From assembly GCA_964019135.1 (NCBI GenBank), contig OZ025249.1, positions 2,232,001 through 2,296,000 of the forward strand: a DNA stretch of 64,000 nt, written 5' to 3'. The notes below the pieces were generated by a model. That model did no database searches. It saw only the letters and a program-made list of their open reading frames with translations, and was not told where the DNA came from. The first letter of the stretch is position 1. Each line of letters begins with the position of its first letter. The stretch comes from Arenicola marina (taxonomy: Eukaryota > Annelida > Polychaeta > Arenicolidae). Shown piece by piece: positions 1 to 11,329 of this stretch. Position numbers and translations under genes: made by a program.

Positions 1-39
1 ACCGAGGTGATCGATTGTGCCACAGTCCCATGTACTCAC

Positions 40-171
40 GGAGCACGAGGCCGTTAATGGAGTACAACATCCGGGTCTCCAGGTACTCCTTGATGACGTC
101 AGACACCGCGCCCCCGAACTCGATGTAGCCGAACCACCACACACCGCGCATCGCCGGCGGGAAGGTGCAGG
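40..171 (-). CDS. Minus gene exon 8: second C-x-F-P module; gene continues off the left edge
   Basis: The acceptor is cgtggtttcag and the donor gtgagt (phase 1). It encodes CTFPPAMRGVWWFGYIEFGG then AVSDVIKEYLETRMLYSING and LVL. It is the counterpart of exon 2. Later exons are outside the window. Confidence 0.6.
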
Positions 172-3100
172 CTGAAACCACGTGACCGGTAGTCAGACGT
201 CGCGGTCAAGGTCAGACGCCATTGAAGGTCAATGTTACAGCGTGTTGATCTGCCATATGATTAACTTGACATCTCCTATAATAACTCCCGCCTTAACTCC
301 TGGTGCTCAAACTTTACATTATCACTAGACAAAGTGTTGACATTTTACTTAAAGTCTAGGCTAACAACAAAGTATTGACGTTGTTACTTACAGTCTAGGC
401 TAACAACAAAGTATTGACGTTGTTACTTACAGTCTAGGCTAACAACAAAGTATTGACGTTGTTACTTGCACTCTAGGCTAACAACAAAGTTTGACGTTGT
501 TACTTACAGTCTAGGCTAACAACAAAGTATTGACGTTGTTTCTTACAGTCTAGGCTAACAACAAGGTATTGACGTTGTTACTCAGTCTAGGCTAACAACA
601 AGGTATTGACATTGTTACTCACAGTCTAGGCTAACAACAAGGTATTGACATTGTTACTCACAGTCTAGGCTAACAACATGGTATTGACATTGTTACTCAC
701 AGTCTAGGCTAACAACAAGGTATTGACATTGTTACTCACAGTCTAGGCTAACTAGCCGTCGTGATGTCGGGGAGGAGGTGGTGGTGGTGGTGGGGCTGGC
801 GGTGATGGGGGTAGGGGTGGTGGTGGTGGTGGTGGTGGGGATAGGGGTGGTCGTGGTGGTGGTGGGGATAGGGGTGGTGGTGGCGGAGGTAGCCAGAGGG
901 GTGGTGGTGGCGGAGGTAGCCACAGGGGTGGTGGTGGCGGAGGTAGCCAGAGGGGTGGTGGTGGCGGAGGTAGCCAGAGGGGTGGTGGTGGGAATAGGGG
1001 TAGTTCTTGGCGCTGTTGTCGTAGCCTCTGTCGTTGTTGTTGTTGCTTCTGGCTCTGACAACACAAGGGAAACATGCTCCACACGCTCAAGAAACAATTC
1101 CTTAGCTGCATATACATCAACACTTAATTCTCGTCTCTCGTCAGTAACGCTATAAATATGATGACTGGAGTAGGAAAGTCTTTTTACACATTAGCGTATA
1201 CATTTTTTCGTTATAGCTCACGTATTGCTCACGTGTAGCATACACTACAATAATGCATATGGCGGCGGCTAACAAGGACAGCGGGGACGACCTTGCTAAC
1301 CTTGGAAGATGAAGGCGGTGTAGGTGGCTGCCTGGGCCGACTCGAAGGTCTGCTGGGAGGTGCACTGGGGCTCGTTACTATCCGAGACATCCAGGGAGAG
1401 GGTCACACCGCCAGGGACCGTGCGATACCTCTGCAACCAGACCCCCGGCAAGCGTCACCATAGCAACACGACATAAATAGCAACTGTACGCAGGGCAAAG
1501 AGTTGTGTGTGAACATTTACAACGGTAAGTTACCATTGATATAATATTAGGTCACTGTTACATTTTCAGGCCACTGTTACATTGCCATGCTACTGTTATA
1601 CATCTAGGGCACTGCTATACAGTTAGGTTACTGTTATACATCTAGGTCACTGCTATACAGTTAGGTTACTGTTATACAGTTAGGCCACTGTTATACAGCT
1701 AGGCCACTGTTATGCAGCTAGGTCACTGTCATACAACTAGGCCACGGTTATACAGTTAGGCCACTGTTATACAGATATGCCACTGGTATATAGCTAGGCC
1801 ACTGTTATACAGCTGGGTCACTGTTACACTACCAGGCCATTGTTATACAGCTATATTACAGCTACTCTACATACTGACCGCGCAGTAGAAGCGAGGCTGG
1901 TCGGCTGCGGTGAAGTCCCCCAGTAGGAGGACGTCCCCGCCGTCCTGGCTGCCCAGGAGGGCTCCCTCCCCGCGACCCAGGCACCTCAGGGTGGTCCGCA
2001 GGGGCTTGGCTGTAACACGTGACCCAGACCACCGTCAGACCCTCCCCGCACCCCATAGCGTTCAAAATAATCTCCTACTTACATGTTAGCAAGATATAAC
2101 CATGCAGGATCTCTCGGCTATTTAGCTTCATTTAAATATCTTATAATCACATATGTGTCCTATCTAGACTGCCATCCAGATTGACGCGAGGCAACAATGC
2201 CAATGAATTCCGCACCATCCATTGTAAACCAATAGCTACTCATCTAGTTTCTTCCCCGCAGGTACACGAATGTGAAACTCTTTGTCGCGTGCACTGCGTA
2301 GTTGTCAATCTGTTAGCCAATTTCGATCTCTGTATTGCTCTCGGTATACCATACGTCAAAACAAGATAAGCTACTTTTATATGGGTTCACGAAAATTGCA
2401 AGTTAAATTAGCGCAAATGCGACTGGGTTTTAGCAATTTAAACAAACATCTTACGATAAACTATGCAATTTTGCAAACTAGTCCCTACTGTTCATATGGT
2501 GCTGTTAGTGAGATTGTTACGCATTTTTTTCGACTATCCTAATTATAACCGCGAAAGAGAATATTTAATGGGCAGTCTTATTAGGATAACTCATGACCTG
2601 AATCGAAAATATATTGTACATTTATTCCTCTACGAGCGTCCAACTGAAAACTATTATTATTGACGCCATATCTACATTTGTTTCATCTACTCATCGTTTC
2701 AGATATCAATAATCTGTCTGGAGTAAGCCTTTAAGTCTATCCCTTCCCCACTTCCTGTCTCTTTTCATGTACCGTTATATGTGACCAAACTTGCCTCGTC
2801 ATTGTAGTATTGCATATTTTGTTTTACAATGTAACATTATGATTGTCAGTTTTTTTAGAAAGCCCCATGTTCCTAGCGTAGGCTATTCGGGGTGTCCTCG
2901 TTAAATAAATATGTTTAAACCAAATATCTTATAATATTATTGTTAAGTTTCCTTAACTGGCCCATTAATTTACTGAGACGTCCCCCGCCCCTCCCCACCC
3001 TCCCCAGCCTCTCGCACTGATTGGACAGCCCACCGAATGTCGCGTTTCCTTGGTAACACGTGTTAATGGCCAAGGAGTCGGCGCTGATGGTGGTCTGTGA

Positions 3101-6100
3101 TTGGCTGTCACCCGCGCACTCTTCGTCGCCAGGTGTCTCTGTATACCGAGTCTGGTAGACCCCGAGAGGCAGAGCGCACGCCACGGACTGCGCGGGAAAC
3201 TCGTCTGCAACAACCAGCAAATAAGTACAAACAGTGATGTAGTGCGTTGATGATTGGATAAATTAAGCGAAGAGAAAGGTGTATTTAGTGAAGGATTCTA
3301 ATGTAGTGTCGTATAATTAAACAAAGGTGGTAATATGAACAAATAAAACCTGTGTGATAATGTTCATAATCTCATCATCTCTCTTTTACTGAAGGTAAAC
3401 ATTTAAAAGCAGCTGTCACACTGCGTGGACGTCAGGTGTTGTATGGGGGGAAGGGGGGGGGGGGGGTCATTGACACTGACACTTGATGTACCAGGCTCCG
3501 TGGCTGCTCTCCCTCGCCAGCCCCTGGCACCCTGAGGCCCCACTCGCCGCCTGGTCGCCTTGGGAACACAAGGGAACAATAAGATCATGATCACTATAAC
3601 ACAAACAAAACCACAGTTATTATAAGACAAAACAAAACCATGGCTATCATAAGACATACAAAACCATAGTTGGCATGAGACAAAACCAAACCATGGCTAT
3701 CATAAGAGATACAAAACCATAGTTATCATAAGACATACAAAACCATAGTTATCATAAGACGTACAAAACCATAGTTATCATAAGACATACAAAACCATGG
3801 CTATCATAAGACTTACAAAACCATTGCTATCATAAGACAAAACAAACACTTAATAATTATCATATAAATAATACTCGGAAGTATAGTTACATTTTAACAT
3901 AACAGCGGCCATGGTAATCATAACATATCCACAGCCATAGTGAGCATAGCGCCTCTGGGCTATTTCCGGTTCTGCCTGGTGACTGACCAGTGAGAGATGT
4001 GACCCTGGTGACTGACCCGTGAGAAATGTTACCATGGGGACTGACCCGTGAGAGATGTGACCCTGGGGACTAACCCGTGAGAGATGGGACCCTGGGGACT
4101 GACCAGTGAGAGATGTGACCCTGGTGACTGACCCGTGAGAGATGTGACCCTGGTGACTGACCAGTGAGAGATGTGACCCTGGTGACTGACCCGCGAGAGA
4201 TGTGACCCTGGTGACTGACCCGTGAGAGATGTGACCCTGGTGACTGACGCGTGAGAGATGTGACCCTGGTGACTGACGCGTGAGAGATGTGATCCTGGTG
4301 ACTGACCCGTGAGAGATGTGACCCTGGGGACTGACCCGTGAGAGATGTGACCCTGGTGACTGACCCGCGAGAGATGTGACCCTGGTGACTGACCAGTGAG
4401 AGATGTGACCCTGGTGACTGACCCGTGAGAGATGTGACCCTGGTGACTGACCAGTGAGAGATGTGACCCTGGTGACTGACCCGCGAGAGATGTGACCCTG
4501 GTGACTGACCCGTGAGGGATGTGACCCTGGTGACTGACCAGTGAGAGATGTGACCCTGGTGACTGACCCGCGAGAGATGTGACCCTGGTGACTGACCCGT
4601 GAGAGATGTGACCCTGGTGACTGACGCGTGAGAGATGTGATCCTGGTGACTGACCCGTGAGAGATGTGACCCTGGGGACTGACCCGTGAGAGATGTGACC
4701 CTGGTGACTGACCCGCGAGAGATGTGACCCTGGTGACTGACCAGTGAGAGATGTGACCCTGGTGACTGACCCGTGAGAGATGTGACCCTGGTGACTGACC
4801 AGTGAGAGATGTGACCCTGGTGACTGACCCGCGAGAGATGTGACCCTGGTGACTGACCCGTGAGAGATGTGACCCTGGTGACTGACGCGTGAGAGATGTG
4901 ACCCTGGTGACTGACCCGTGAGAGATGTGACCCTGGGGACTGACCCGTGAGAGATGTGACCCTGGTGACTGACCCGTGAGAGATGTGACCCTGGTGACTG
5001 ACCCGCGAGAGATGTGACCCTGGTGACTGACGCGTGAGAGATGTGACCCTGGTGACTGACCCGTGAGAGATGTGACCCTGGTGACTGACCCGTGAGAGAT
5101 GTGACCCTGGTGACTGACGCGTGAGAGATGTGACCCTGGTGACTGACCCGTGAGAGATGTGACCCTGGGGACTGACCCGTGAGAGATGTGACCCTGGTGA
5201 CTGACCCGCGAGAGATGTGACCCTGGTGACTGACCCGTGAGAGATGTGACCTTGGTGACTGACCCGCGAGAGATGTGACCCTGGTGACTGACCCGTGAGA
5301 GATGTGACCCTGGTGACTGACCCGTGAGAGATGTGACCCTGGTGACTGACCAGTGGGAGATGTGACCCTGGTGACTGACCCGTGAGAGATGTGACCCTGG
5401 TGACTGACCAGTAAGAGATGTGACCCTGGTGACTGACCAGTGAGAGATGTGACCCTGGTGACTGACCCGTGAGAGATGTGACCCTGGTGACTGACCAGTA
5501 AGAGATGTGACCCTGGTGACTGACCCGCGAGAGATGTGACCCTGGTGACTGACCCGTGAGAGATGTGACCCTGGTGACTGACCCGCGAGAGATGTGACCC
5601 TGGTGACTGACCCGTGAGAGATGTGACCCTGGTGACTGACCCGCGAGAGATGCGACCTTGGTGACTGACCCGTGAGAGATGTGACCCTGGTGACTGACCC
5701 GTGAGAGATGTGACCCTGGTGACTGACCAGTGGGGGATGTGACCCTGGTGACTGACCCGCGAGAGATGTGACCCTGGTGACTGACCCGTAAGAGATGTGA
5801 CCCTGGTGACTGACCCGTGAGAGATGTGACCCTGGTGACTGACCAGTGAGAGATGTGACCCTGGTGACTGACCCGTGAGAGATGTGACCCTGGTGACTGA
5901 CCAGTGGGGGATGTGACCCCGGTGACTGACCAGTGAGAGATGTGACCCTGGTGACTGACCAGTAAGAGATGTGACCCTGGTGACTGACCCGCGAGAGATG
6001 TGACCCTGGTGACTGACCCGTGAGAGATGTGACCCTGGTGACTGACCCGCGAGAGATGTGACCCTGGTGACTGACCCGTGAGAGATGTGACCCTGGTGAC

Positions 6101-9100
6101 TGACCCGTGAGAGATGTGACCCTGGTGACTGACCCGTGAGAGATGTGACCCTGGTGACTGACCCGCGAGAGATGTGACCCCGGTGACTGACCCGTGAGAG
6201 ATGTGACCCTGGTGACTGACCCGTGAGAGATGTGACCCTGGTGACTGACCCGCGAGAGATGTGACCCTGGTGACTGACCCGTGAGAGATGTGACCCTGGT
6301 GACTGACCCGTGAGAGATGTGACCCTGGTGACTGACCCGTGAGAGATGTGACCCTGGTGACTGACGCGTGAGAGATGTGACCCTGGTGACTGACCCGCGA
6401 GAGATGTGACCCTGGTGACTGACCCGTGAGAGATGTGACCCTGGTGACTGACCCGTGAGAGATGTGACCCTGGTGACTGACCCGCGAGAGATGTGACCCT
6501 GGTGACTGACCCGTGAGAGATGTGACCCTGGTGACTGACCCGCGAGTGATGTGACCCTGGTGACTGACCAGTGAGAGATGTGACCCTGGTGACTGACCCG
6601 TGAGAGATGTGACCCTGGTGACTGACCCGCGAGAGATGTGACCCTGGTGACTGACCCGTGAGAGATGTGACCCCGGTGACTGACCCGTGAGAGATGTGAC
6701 CCTGGTGACTGACCCGTGAGAGATGTGACCCTGGTGACTGACCCGCGAGAGATGTGACCCTGGTGACTGACCCGTGAGAGATGTGACCCTGGTGACTGAC
6801 CCGTGAGAGATGTGACCCTGGTGACTGACCCGTGAGAGATGTGACCCTGGTGACTGACGCGTGAGAGATGTGACCCTGGTGACTGACCCGCGAGAGATGT
6901 GACCCTGGTGACTGACCCGTGAGAGATGTGACCCTGGTGACTGACCCGTGAGAGATGTGACCCTGGTGACTGACCCGCAAGAGATGTGACCCTGGTGACT
7001 GACCCGTGAGAGATGTGACCCTGGTGACTGACCCGCGAGTGATGTGACCCTGGTGACTGACCAGTGAGAGATGTGACCCTGGTGACTGACCCGTGAGAGA
7101 TGTGACCCTGGTGACTGACCCGCGAGAGATGTGACCCTGGTGACTGACCCGTGAGAGATGTGACCCCGGTGACTGACCAGTGAGAGATGTGACCCTGGTG
7201 ACTGACCCGCGAGAGATGTGACCCTGGTGACTGACCCGTGAGAGATGTGACCCTGGTGACTGACCCGTGAGAGATATGACCCTGGTGACTGACCAGTGAG
7301 AGATGTGACCCTGGTGACTGACCAGTGAGAGATGTGACCCTGGTGACTGACCCGTGAGAGATGTGACCCTGGTGACTGACCCGCGAGAGATGTGACCCTG
7401 GTGACTGACCCGTGAGAGATGTGACCCTGGTGACTGACTCGTGAGAGATGTGACCCTGGTGACTGACCCGTGAAAGATGTGACCCTGGTGACTGACCAGT
7501 GAGAGATGTGACCCTGGTGACTGACCCGTGAGAGATGTGACCCTGGTGACTGACCCGTGAGAGATGTGACCCTGGTGACTGACCCGCGAGAGATGTGACC
7601 CTGGTGACTGACCCGTGAGAGATGTGACCCTGGTGACTGACCCGCGAGTGATGTGACCCTGGTGACTGACCAGTGAGAGATGTGACCCTGGTGACTGACC
7701 CGTGAGAGATGTGACCCTGGTGACTGACCCGCGAGAGATGTGACCCTGGTGACTGACCCGTGAGAGATGTGACCCCGGTGACTGACCAGTGAGAGATGTG
7801 ACCCTGGTGACTGACCCGCGAGAGATGTGACCCTGGTGACTGACCCGTGAGAGATGTGACCCTGGTGACTGACCCGTGAGAGATATGACCCTGGTGACTG
7901 ACCAGTGAGAGATGTGACCCTGGTGACTGACCAGTGAGAGATGTGACCCTGGTGACTGACCCGTGAGAGCTGTGACCCTGGTGACTGACCCGCGAGAGAT
8001 GTGACCCTGGTGACTGACCCGTGAGAGATGTGACCCTGGTGACTGACTCGTGAGAGATGTGACCCTGGTGACTGACCCGTGAAAGATGTGACCCTGGTGA
8101 CTGACCAGTGAGAGATGTGACCCTGGTGACTGACCAGTGAGAGATGTGGCCCTGGTGACTGACCCGTGAGAGATGTGACCCTGGTGACTGACCCGTGTGA
8201 GATGTGACCCTGGTGACTGACCAGTGAGAGATGTGACCCTGGTGACTGACCCGTGAGAGATGTGACCTTGGTGACTGACCCGTGAGATATGTGACCCTGG
8301 TGACTGACCAGTGAGAGATGTGACCCTGGTGACTGACCCGTGAGAGATGTGACCCTGGTGAGCATGGCCAGCTCGCCCAACCTGGTCTCCACGCAGTAGT
8401 ACAGCTGGGACAGGTTGTAGATGTAGGACAGCGTGGCCGCGCCTTCCTGAGAACTGTTCACACAGTTCAGCGCTGAGAAAGAGAGAGAAGAGGACACCAT
8501 GGCCTGAATCATCCCATCTATTAAGCCGCAAGTCACATTGAATATATACATGGGTTTACTAGATAGTGTGTATTTTTATTTAAGAAACCACATATGTGAA
8601 AAAATCAAGAGCAATTTATATCAATATCCTGTGAGTTGGTGGGGACTTCAATGGCTTTAACGGCTTACAGAGACCCTGAGAAAGGATCCAGAATCCCTGG
8701 GACACAGGCATGTACCAAATATGTCTCTATATGTCTAGTGATTGCTGTACTGACGCAGTTCGAAGGCGATGAGAGGCTGCTCCGCCTTCCACGTCAACCC
8801 GGTGGCAGTGATGACGTAGACCCAGGGGACTCCCGTCCGCAGGTCGTAGTGGCTGAACCAGCGGCCGCGCCAGGCGGCGGGGAAGGCACAGCCCTGGCCT
8901 GGGACCACCGTTACAGCATACATTGTTACATACATAAAATATGTTCCGATACATAATTTGTATTTCACATGTATATTATATTTGTCGTGTTTAACTTCAA
9001 AGACATGAGACAACCGAGTAGAGCGATGAGATCACAGCTCGGCGGCTTGCTCGCAAGGTGGCGGATGGCTCGCAAGGTGGCGCGCTGAGCAACGAGTCTG

Positions 9101-10006
9101 AGATGGTCACGTTCAGTGGTGCGGACGTGACATTTGAAAGTAAATAAGCCGAACTTACCCTGCGCTGACTGGAAACCCTGAAAACACACAGAGATTCGTC
9201 ATAACAAGTCACCACTGATAATGAGACGGTGCGGTAGTGAAGGCATACATCATACGCAGAGAGGGCGGGCTGACTGCCCATAACGTGGACAATGGCACGC
9301 TTCACGACATTTACCACCAGGCATCACACACAAGATACATTTGGAACAGATTTAATGAATTTGTAGGAAAACCAAGGATTGTGGAATAAAACTCGGTTCA
9401 CAGAGTGTGTTATATAGTAACACTATTTAATATCTATTGAAGTAGTATCCCTGAAACTACAGCCTTCACTGTCCAATAACCGCCGCTCCTTGTCACCACG
9501 TGGTCTCCCGGTGAGCTAGTATATAACCCTGGGCAACCCGTGTGTCGGCCTCCATGCCGTACCAACCACGGACGACACACGTTCTGAACCACAGACCTGG
9601 AAATAAATTTATATCTCTGTTTTCAGCAAATCTGTTGCCTTCGTCTTCACTCACACGATACGACAGAGATGAGCGTCTTCACTCACACGATACGACAGAG
9701 ATGAGCGTCTTCACTCACACGATACGACAGAGATGAGCGTCTTCACTCACACGATACGACAGAGATGAGCGTCTTCACTCACACGATACGACAGAGATGA
9801 GCGTCTTCACTTACACGATACGACAGAGATGAGCGTCTTCACTCACACGATACGACAGAGATGAGCGTCTTCACTCACACGATACGACAGAGATGAGCTG
9901 AGTGAAGCACGTGTGTCCGGGGCAAGGGAGCGGTCACCGCCCGTCACATACACACCTGAATAATGCACCACGTCACCACCAGCAGGGTCTGCTTCACAGT
10001 TCCCAT
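40..10006 (-). CDS. Secreted cysteine-containing protein with C-x-F-P...RG-x-W-F modules, 5' part, 8 exons (3' end outside window)
   Basis: I join minus-strand exons 10006-9956, 8893-8755, 8472-8338, 3558-3481, 3204-2974, 2009-1879, 1430-1301 and 171-40. All have AG acceptors and GT donors, and phases match at every junction. About 342 codons result. Residues 1-17 form a hydrophobic signal peptide (MGTVKQTLLVVTWCIIQ). Residues 18-30 (GCAFPAAWRGRWF) begin module 1, and residues 299-311 (ACTFPPAMRGVWW) begin module 2. Cysteines, tyrosines and an NSS sequon fit an extracellular protein. The C-x-F-P...RG-x-W pattern recalls the DUF7042/7043/7044-type extracellular domains of invertebrate proteins, but I recognise this only loosely and assign no function. 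The gene runs divergently from the alpha-glucosidase gene. An extra small exon cannot be excluded. The exon-5 donor is the weakest point. Confidence 0.6.
340..752. repeat. 37-38 bp tandem array in minus-gene intron 7
   Basis: About 11 copies of a unit around gtctaggctaacaacaa plus tattgacgttgttac. On the gene's own strand each copy carries a donor-like gtaagt or gtgagt and an acceptor-like ttgttgttag, but no exon bases are included and it does not touch an exon. Confidence 0.9.
778..1010. repeat. GGT-rich simple repeat and 27-bp array, minus-gene intron 7
   Basis: GGT-rich DNA followed by about four copies of a unit containing ggcggaggtagccagaggg. The predicted Val/Gly, Pro/Leu and Thr/Ala-rich reading frames here are low-complexity shadows. 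The remainder of the intron (172-339 and 1011-1300) shows no other feature except a short dispersed-repeat match at 1210-1256. Confidence 0.85.
1301..1430 (-). CDS. Minus gene exon 7
   Basis: The acceptor is ggtctggttgcag and the donor gttagc (phase 1). It encodes RYRTVPGGVTLSLDVSDSNE, PQCTSQQTFESAQAATYTA and FIFQ. It leads into the cysteine of the second module in exon 8. Confidence 0.6.
1555..1860. repeat. About 19-bp tandem array, minus-gene intron 6
   Basis: About 16 diverged copies of a unit like ttaggccactgttatacag. It ends about 20 bases from the exon-6 donor and includes no exon sequence. No other feature is visible in this intron. Confidence 0.85.
1879..2009 (-). CDS. Minus gene exon 6: ...QPRFYCA
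   Basis: The acceptor is tgttacag and the donor gtcagt (phase 0). It encodes KPLRTTLRCLGRGEG, a LLGSQDGGDVLLLGDF stretch and ends ADQPRFYCA. It joins directly to exon 7 (RYRTVPGGVTLSLDVS), reading as one extracellular beta-rich segment. I do not recognise a specific domain. Confidence 0.55.
2010..2973 (-). other. Minus-gene intron 5, unique sequence
   Basis: AT-richer, non-repetitive DNA. Small plus-strand reading frames at 2181-2663 overlap one another, lack recognisable motifs and lie antisense to the intron. I see no gene here. Confidence 0.5.
2974..3204 (-). CDS. Minus gene exon 5: ACALPLGVYQTRYT cysteine segment
   Basis: The acceptor gttgttgcag is followed by EFPAQSVACALPLGVYQTRY and further residues with cysteines (EECAG, NTCYQGN, NQCERL). 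The 3' limit is uncertain. Donor gtaaat at 2973 gives phase 1 and joins exon 6; an earlier gtgggg donor (exon end 2999) gives phase 0 and would not. Confidence 0.5.
3481..3558 (-). CDS. Minus gene exon 4, short
   Basis: The acceptor is tgtgttcccaag and the donor gtcagt (phase 1). It encodes DQAASGASGCQGLARESSHG then AWYIK. The phase fits exons 3 and 5 only with the gtcagt donor; the overlapping gtgtca sites would break the frame. The segment is GC-rich and short, so support is mainly junction consistency. Confidence 0.45.
3610..3845. repeat. 26-bp tandem array, minus-gene intron 3
   Basis: About eight copies of a unit like aaaaccatagttatcataag plus acatac. It lies some 50 bases from the exon-4 acceptor and carries no exon sequence. 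Confidence 0.85.
3975..8360. repeat. 29-bp array of about 149 copies carrying the exon-3 end and donor (minus-gene intron 3)
   Basis: On the gene strand the unit is gtcagtcaccagggtcaca followed by tctctcacgg. It equals the last ~24 bases of exon 3 plus the gtcag donor start, so the exon end at 8338 grades straight into the array. The unit lacks stops in at least two minus frames, giving overlapping frames of about 1,500 codons (4029-8531 and 4070-8551). The second continues the exon-3 frame. Blocks of units recur at roughly 600 bp (for example rare gatatgaccc variants near 7270 and 7870), showing larger-scale duplication. Confidence 0.92.
8338..8472 (-). CDS. Minus gene exon 3: LNCVNSSQEG...YYCVET segment
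   Basis: The acceptor is tctctttctcag and the donor gtcagt (phase 1). The encoded stretch has an NSS glycosylation sequon and two cysteines (LNCVNSSQ, YYCVET). The last 24 or so exon bases plus the donor are what the adjacent 29-bp array repeats about 149 times. A competing donor (gttggg after GAGACCAG) lies about 40 bases inside the exon, but its phase does not fit exon 4. Confidence 0.55.
8755..8893 (-). CDS. Minus gene exon 2: first C-x-F-P / RG-x-W-F module
   Basis: The acceptor follows cccaggccag; the donor is gtcagt (phase 1). It encodes GCAFPAAWRGRWFSHYDL, then a VPWVYVITATGLTWK segment and ends FEL. The start GCAFP..WRG.WF resembles ACTFPPAMRGVWWF in exon 8, so this is the first of two related modules. 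Confidence 0.65.
9640..9898. repeat. 32-bp array, minus-gene intron 1
   Basis: About eight nearly identical copies of a unit starting cttcactcacacgatacgac. It ends about 60 bases from the exon-1 donor and includes no exon bases. The remainder of the intron (8894-9639) has no feature I can support. Confidence 0.9.
9956..10006 (-). CDS. Minus gene exon 1: start codon and signal peptide
   Basis: The ATG at 10006-10004 opens a 17-codon segment, Met-Gly-Thr-Val-Lys then a hydrophobic run ending CIIQ. It is followed by the donor gtgtgt in phase 0. It joins in frame to exon 2, which begins GCAFP, giving a typical signal peptide just before the first conserved cysteine. The start is inferred from this fit; any 5' UTR or promoter upstream was not resolved. 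Confidence 0.55.
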
Positions 10007-10204
10007 GGTAACCGGACCCTCTTGAGGCAGCGCAATCCGATTGGCTACGGAGATCTCCTCCGAATGTCGGGGTATAGACTGTCGAATAGACAGAGGAACA
10101 ATTCTTATGACGTACACGAGGAAGGCGGTTCCAGCATGAGTGATAATAATTCTCGTTACGGTGACGAAATGGCGTAGGAACAACATAAAAACTGTATGCT
10201 ATAT

Positions 10205-10347
10205 CGGTGGCGGATCTTTTTCTTTTCAGAGGTGCTATCCAGGCCCGAATCCTGCGAGCGGGGGTGGGGGTGGGGAGGGGGGGTGCTGGTGAAGTTGTGC
10301 AGAAAGAGTTGTGCCCCCTGCGCCCCACCCCCTTGGATCCGCCACTG
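10205..10347. mobile_element. Short MITE-like element with 12-bp inverted ends
   Basis: The left end cggtggcggatc (10205-10216) and the right end gatccgccactg (10336-10347) are inverted copies with one mismatch. The bases immediately outside are TATAT on both sides (10200-10204 and 10348-10352), a candidate 5-bp target duplication. No coding capacity. The superfamily is not assigned. Confidence 0.5.
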
Positions 10348-10555
10348 TATATGGATCATTTCTACGGAATGACGCAACCAGTAGATAGCAGCACTGTACA
10401 AAGCGATACACCAGACTGCGACAGTAGGCCTACGCTAGGACCGGACGTGAGGATTGGTTGGTTATTCAGGACGCTTCAGCCACGTTTGGTCATATGGGAG
10501 AAAGAAGGGAGAGTGGAGCCATGTCTCCGGGGTACCATCGATCCACGTGCCGTCA

Positions 10556-10610
10556 TGGCCATGATCCATCTAAAACTTTCGGAACTTAGATGTATCATGG
10601 CCATAATGCA
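10556..10610. repeat. Imperfect inverted repeat (hairpin)
   Basis: ATGGCCATGATCCATCTAA is followed after a short loop by its near-perfect reverse complement (18 of 19 pairs). A third related arm ending gatgtatcatgggcat lies at about 10671-10686. It may be the remains of a hairpin-forming transposable element. Confidence 0.5.
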
Positions 10611-10689
10611 TGTTGAAAAGGGGCCGACACTTTCCAGGATACAACAGTGCAAAGTTTCCGAAACTTCGCTAGATGTATCATGGGCATTA

Positions 10690-10755
10690 AGCATCAGGTG
10701 ACCAGAACACTCAATGCGAGCGCTCTAGCCCACTGAGCCATCGCGCCGGCCTCCG
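10690..10755 (-). mobile_element. tRNA-like SINE head (candidate)
   Basis: On the minus strand, GGCCGGCGCGATGGCTCAGT followed by GGGCTAGAGCGCTCG resembles the 5' part of a tRNA. It includes a perfect A-box match (TGGCTCAGTGGG). I find no good B box (GGTTCRANNCC) at the expected distance, so it is at best a decayed tRNA-derived SINE fragment, not a tRNA gene. Confidence 0.3.
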
Positions 10756-11329
10756 GACATGAGGGACCCGGTCTCTCATACCCGCCACCCAGCTACACAC
10801 ATGGGCGATACGGTGACAGCCACACAGGTAAAGGTCACCCGTGTGACGGGCCAGGCCCCCATCACACTCACCACCCCTGCCCCCCCCCCTCCCATCGCCC
10901 CGGCGCCCCCCACTCCCCCACCCCCACAGTTGCCCCACCACATCATATATTGCGGAATTTACAGAATCATACAATTGAGTTTTCTGCAACTTGATGTATA
11001 TGTTGCCTGTGTTTTAATATGTGATTATACCACAAATAACCGGAGACGTCTGTTCAGGCTTAGATTTGGCGGGAAAAGCTCGACGAGCAGTTTTAACTGG
11101 CTTCGTGGAATGCTAGTCTCAGCAGTCTGGTGTCTCTGTACGTTAAAGTTGCATATCCAGCGCTTTCCCAAGTCAAAATACAAATAAGAATCAGTCCTTC
11201 AATCATTCAAGATTTCTTTGGGCTATACTCCACCAATGTCAGACTGCAATAGTGTCTCTTAGCCTTGCCCGTGATATCAATTTACCACAAGTTTTCATTT
11301 TAGTGGTAAACGTTATCAGCTAAGAAAGA

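Noticed and set aside
732..1155. Thr/Ala-, Pro/Leu- and Val/Gly-rich small proteins
   Set aside because: Three low-complexity frames of one GGT-rich repeat inside an intron.
3975..8360. CRISPR array
   Set aside because: Units are contiguous with no unique spacers, in DNA with spliced eukaryotic genes. The same holds for the other arrays.
4029..8551. Two overlapping minus-strand reading frames of about 1,500 codons as a giant repeat protein gene
   Set aside because: They arise because the 29-bp unit lacks stop codons; 29 is not a multiple of three, so the peptide cycles through all frames. The exon-3 donor at 8337 explains the start of the array.
9159..9177. 19-base micro-exon in the minus gene (gttttcag ... 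gtaagt)
   Set aside because: Splice-like ends are present, but 19 bases would break the frame between exon 1 and exon 2, which join directly in phase 0.
10690..10755. Functional tRNA gene
   Set aside because: Only an A-box-like part is present; no acceptor-stem pairing or B box. Listed as a candidate SINE head.
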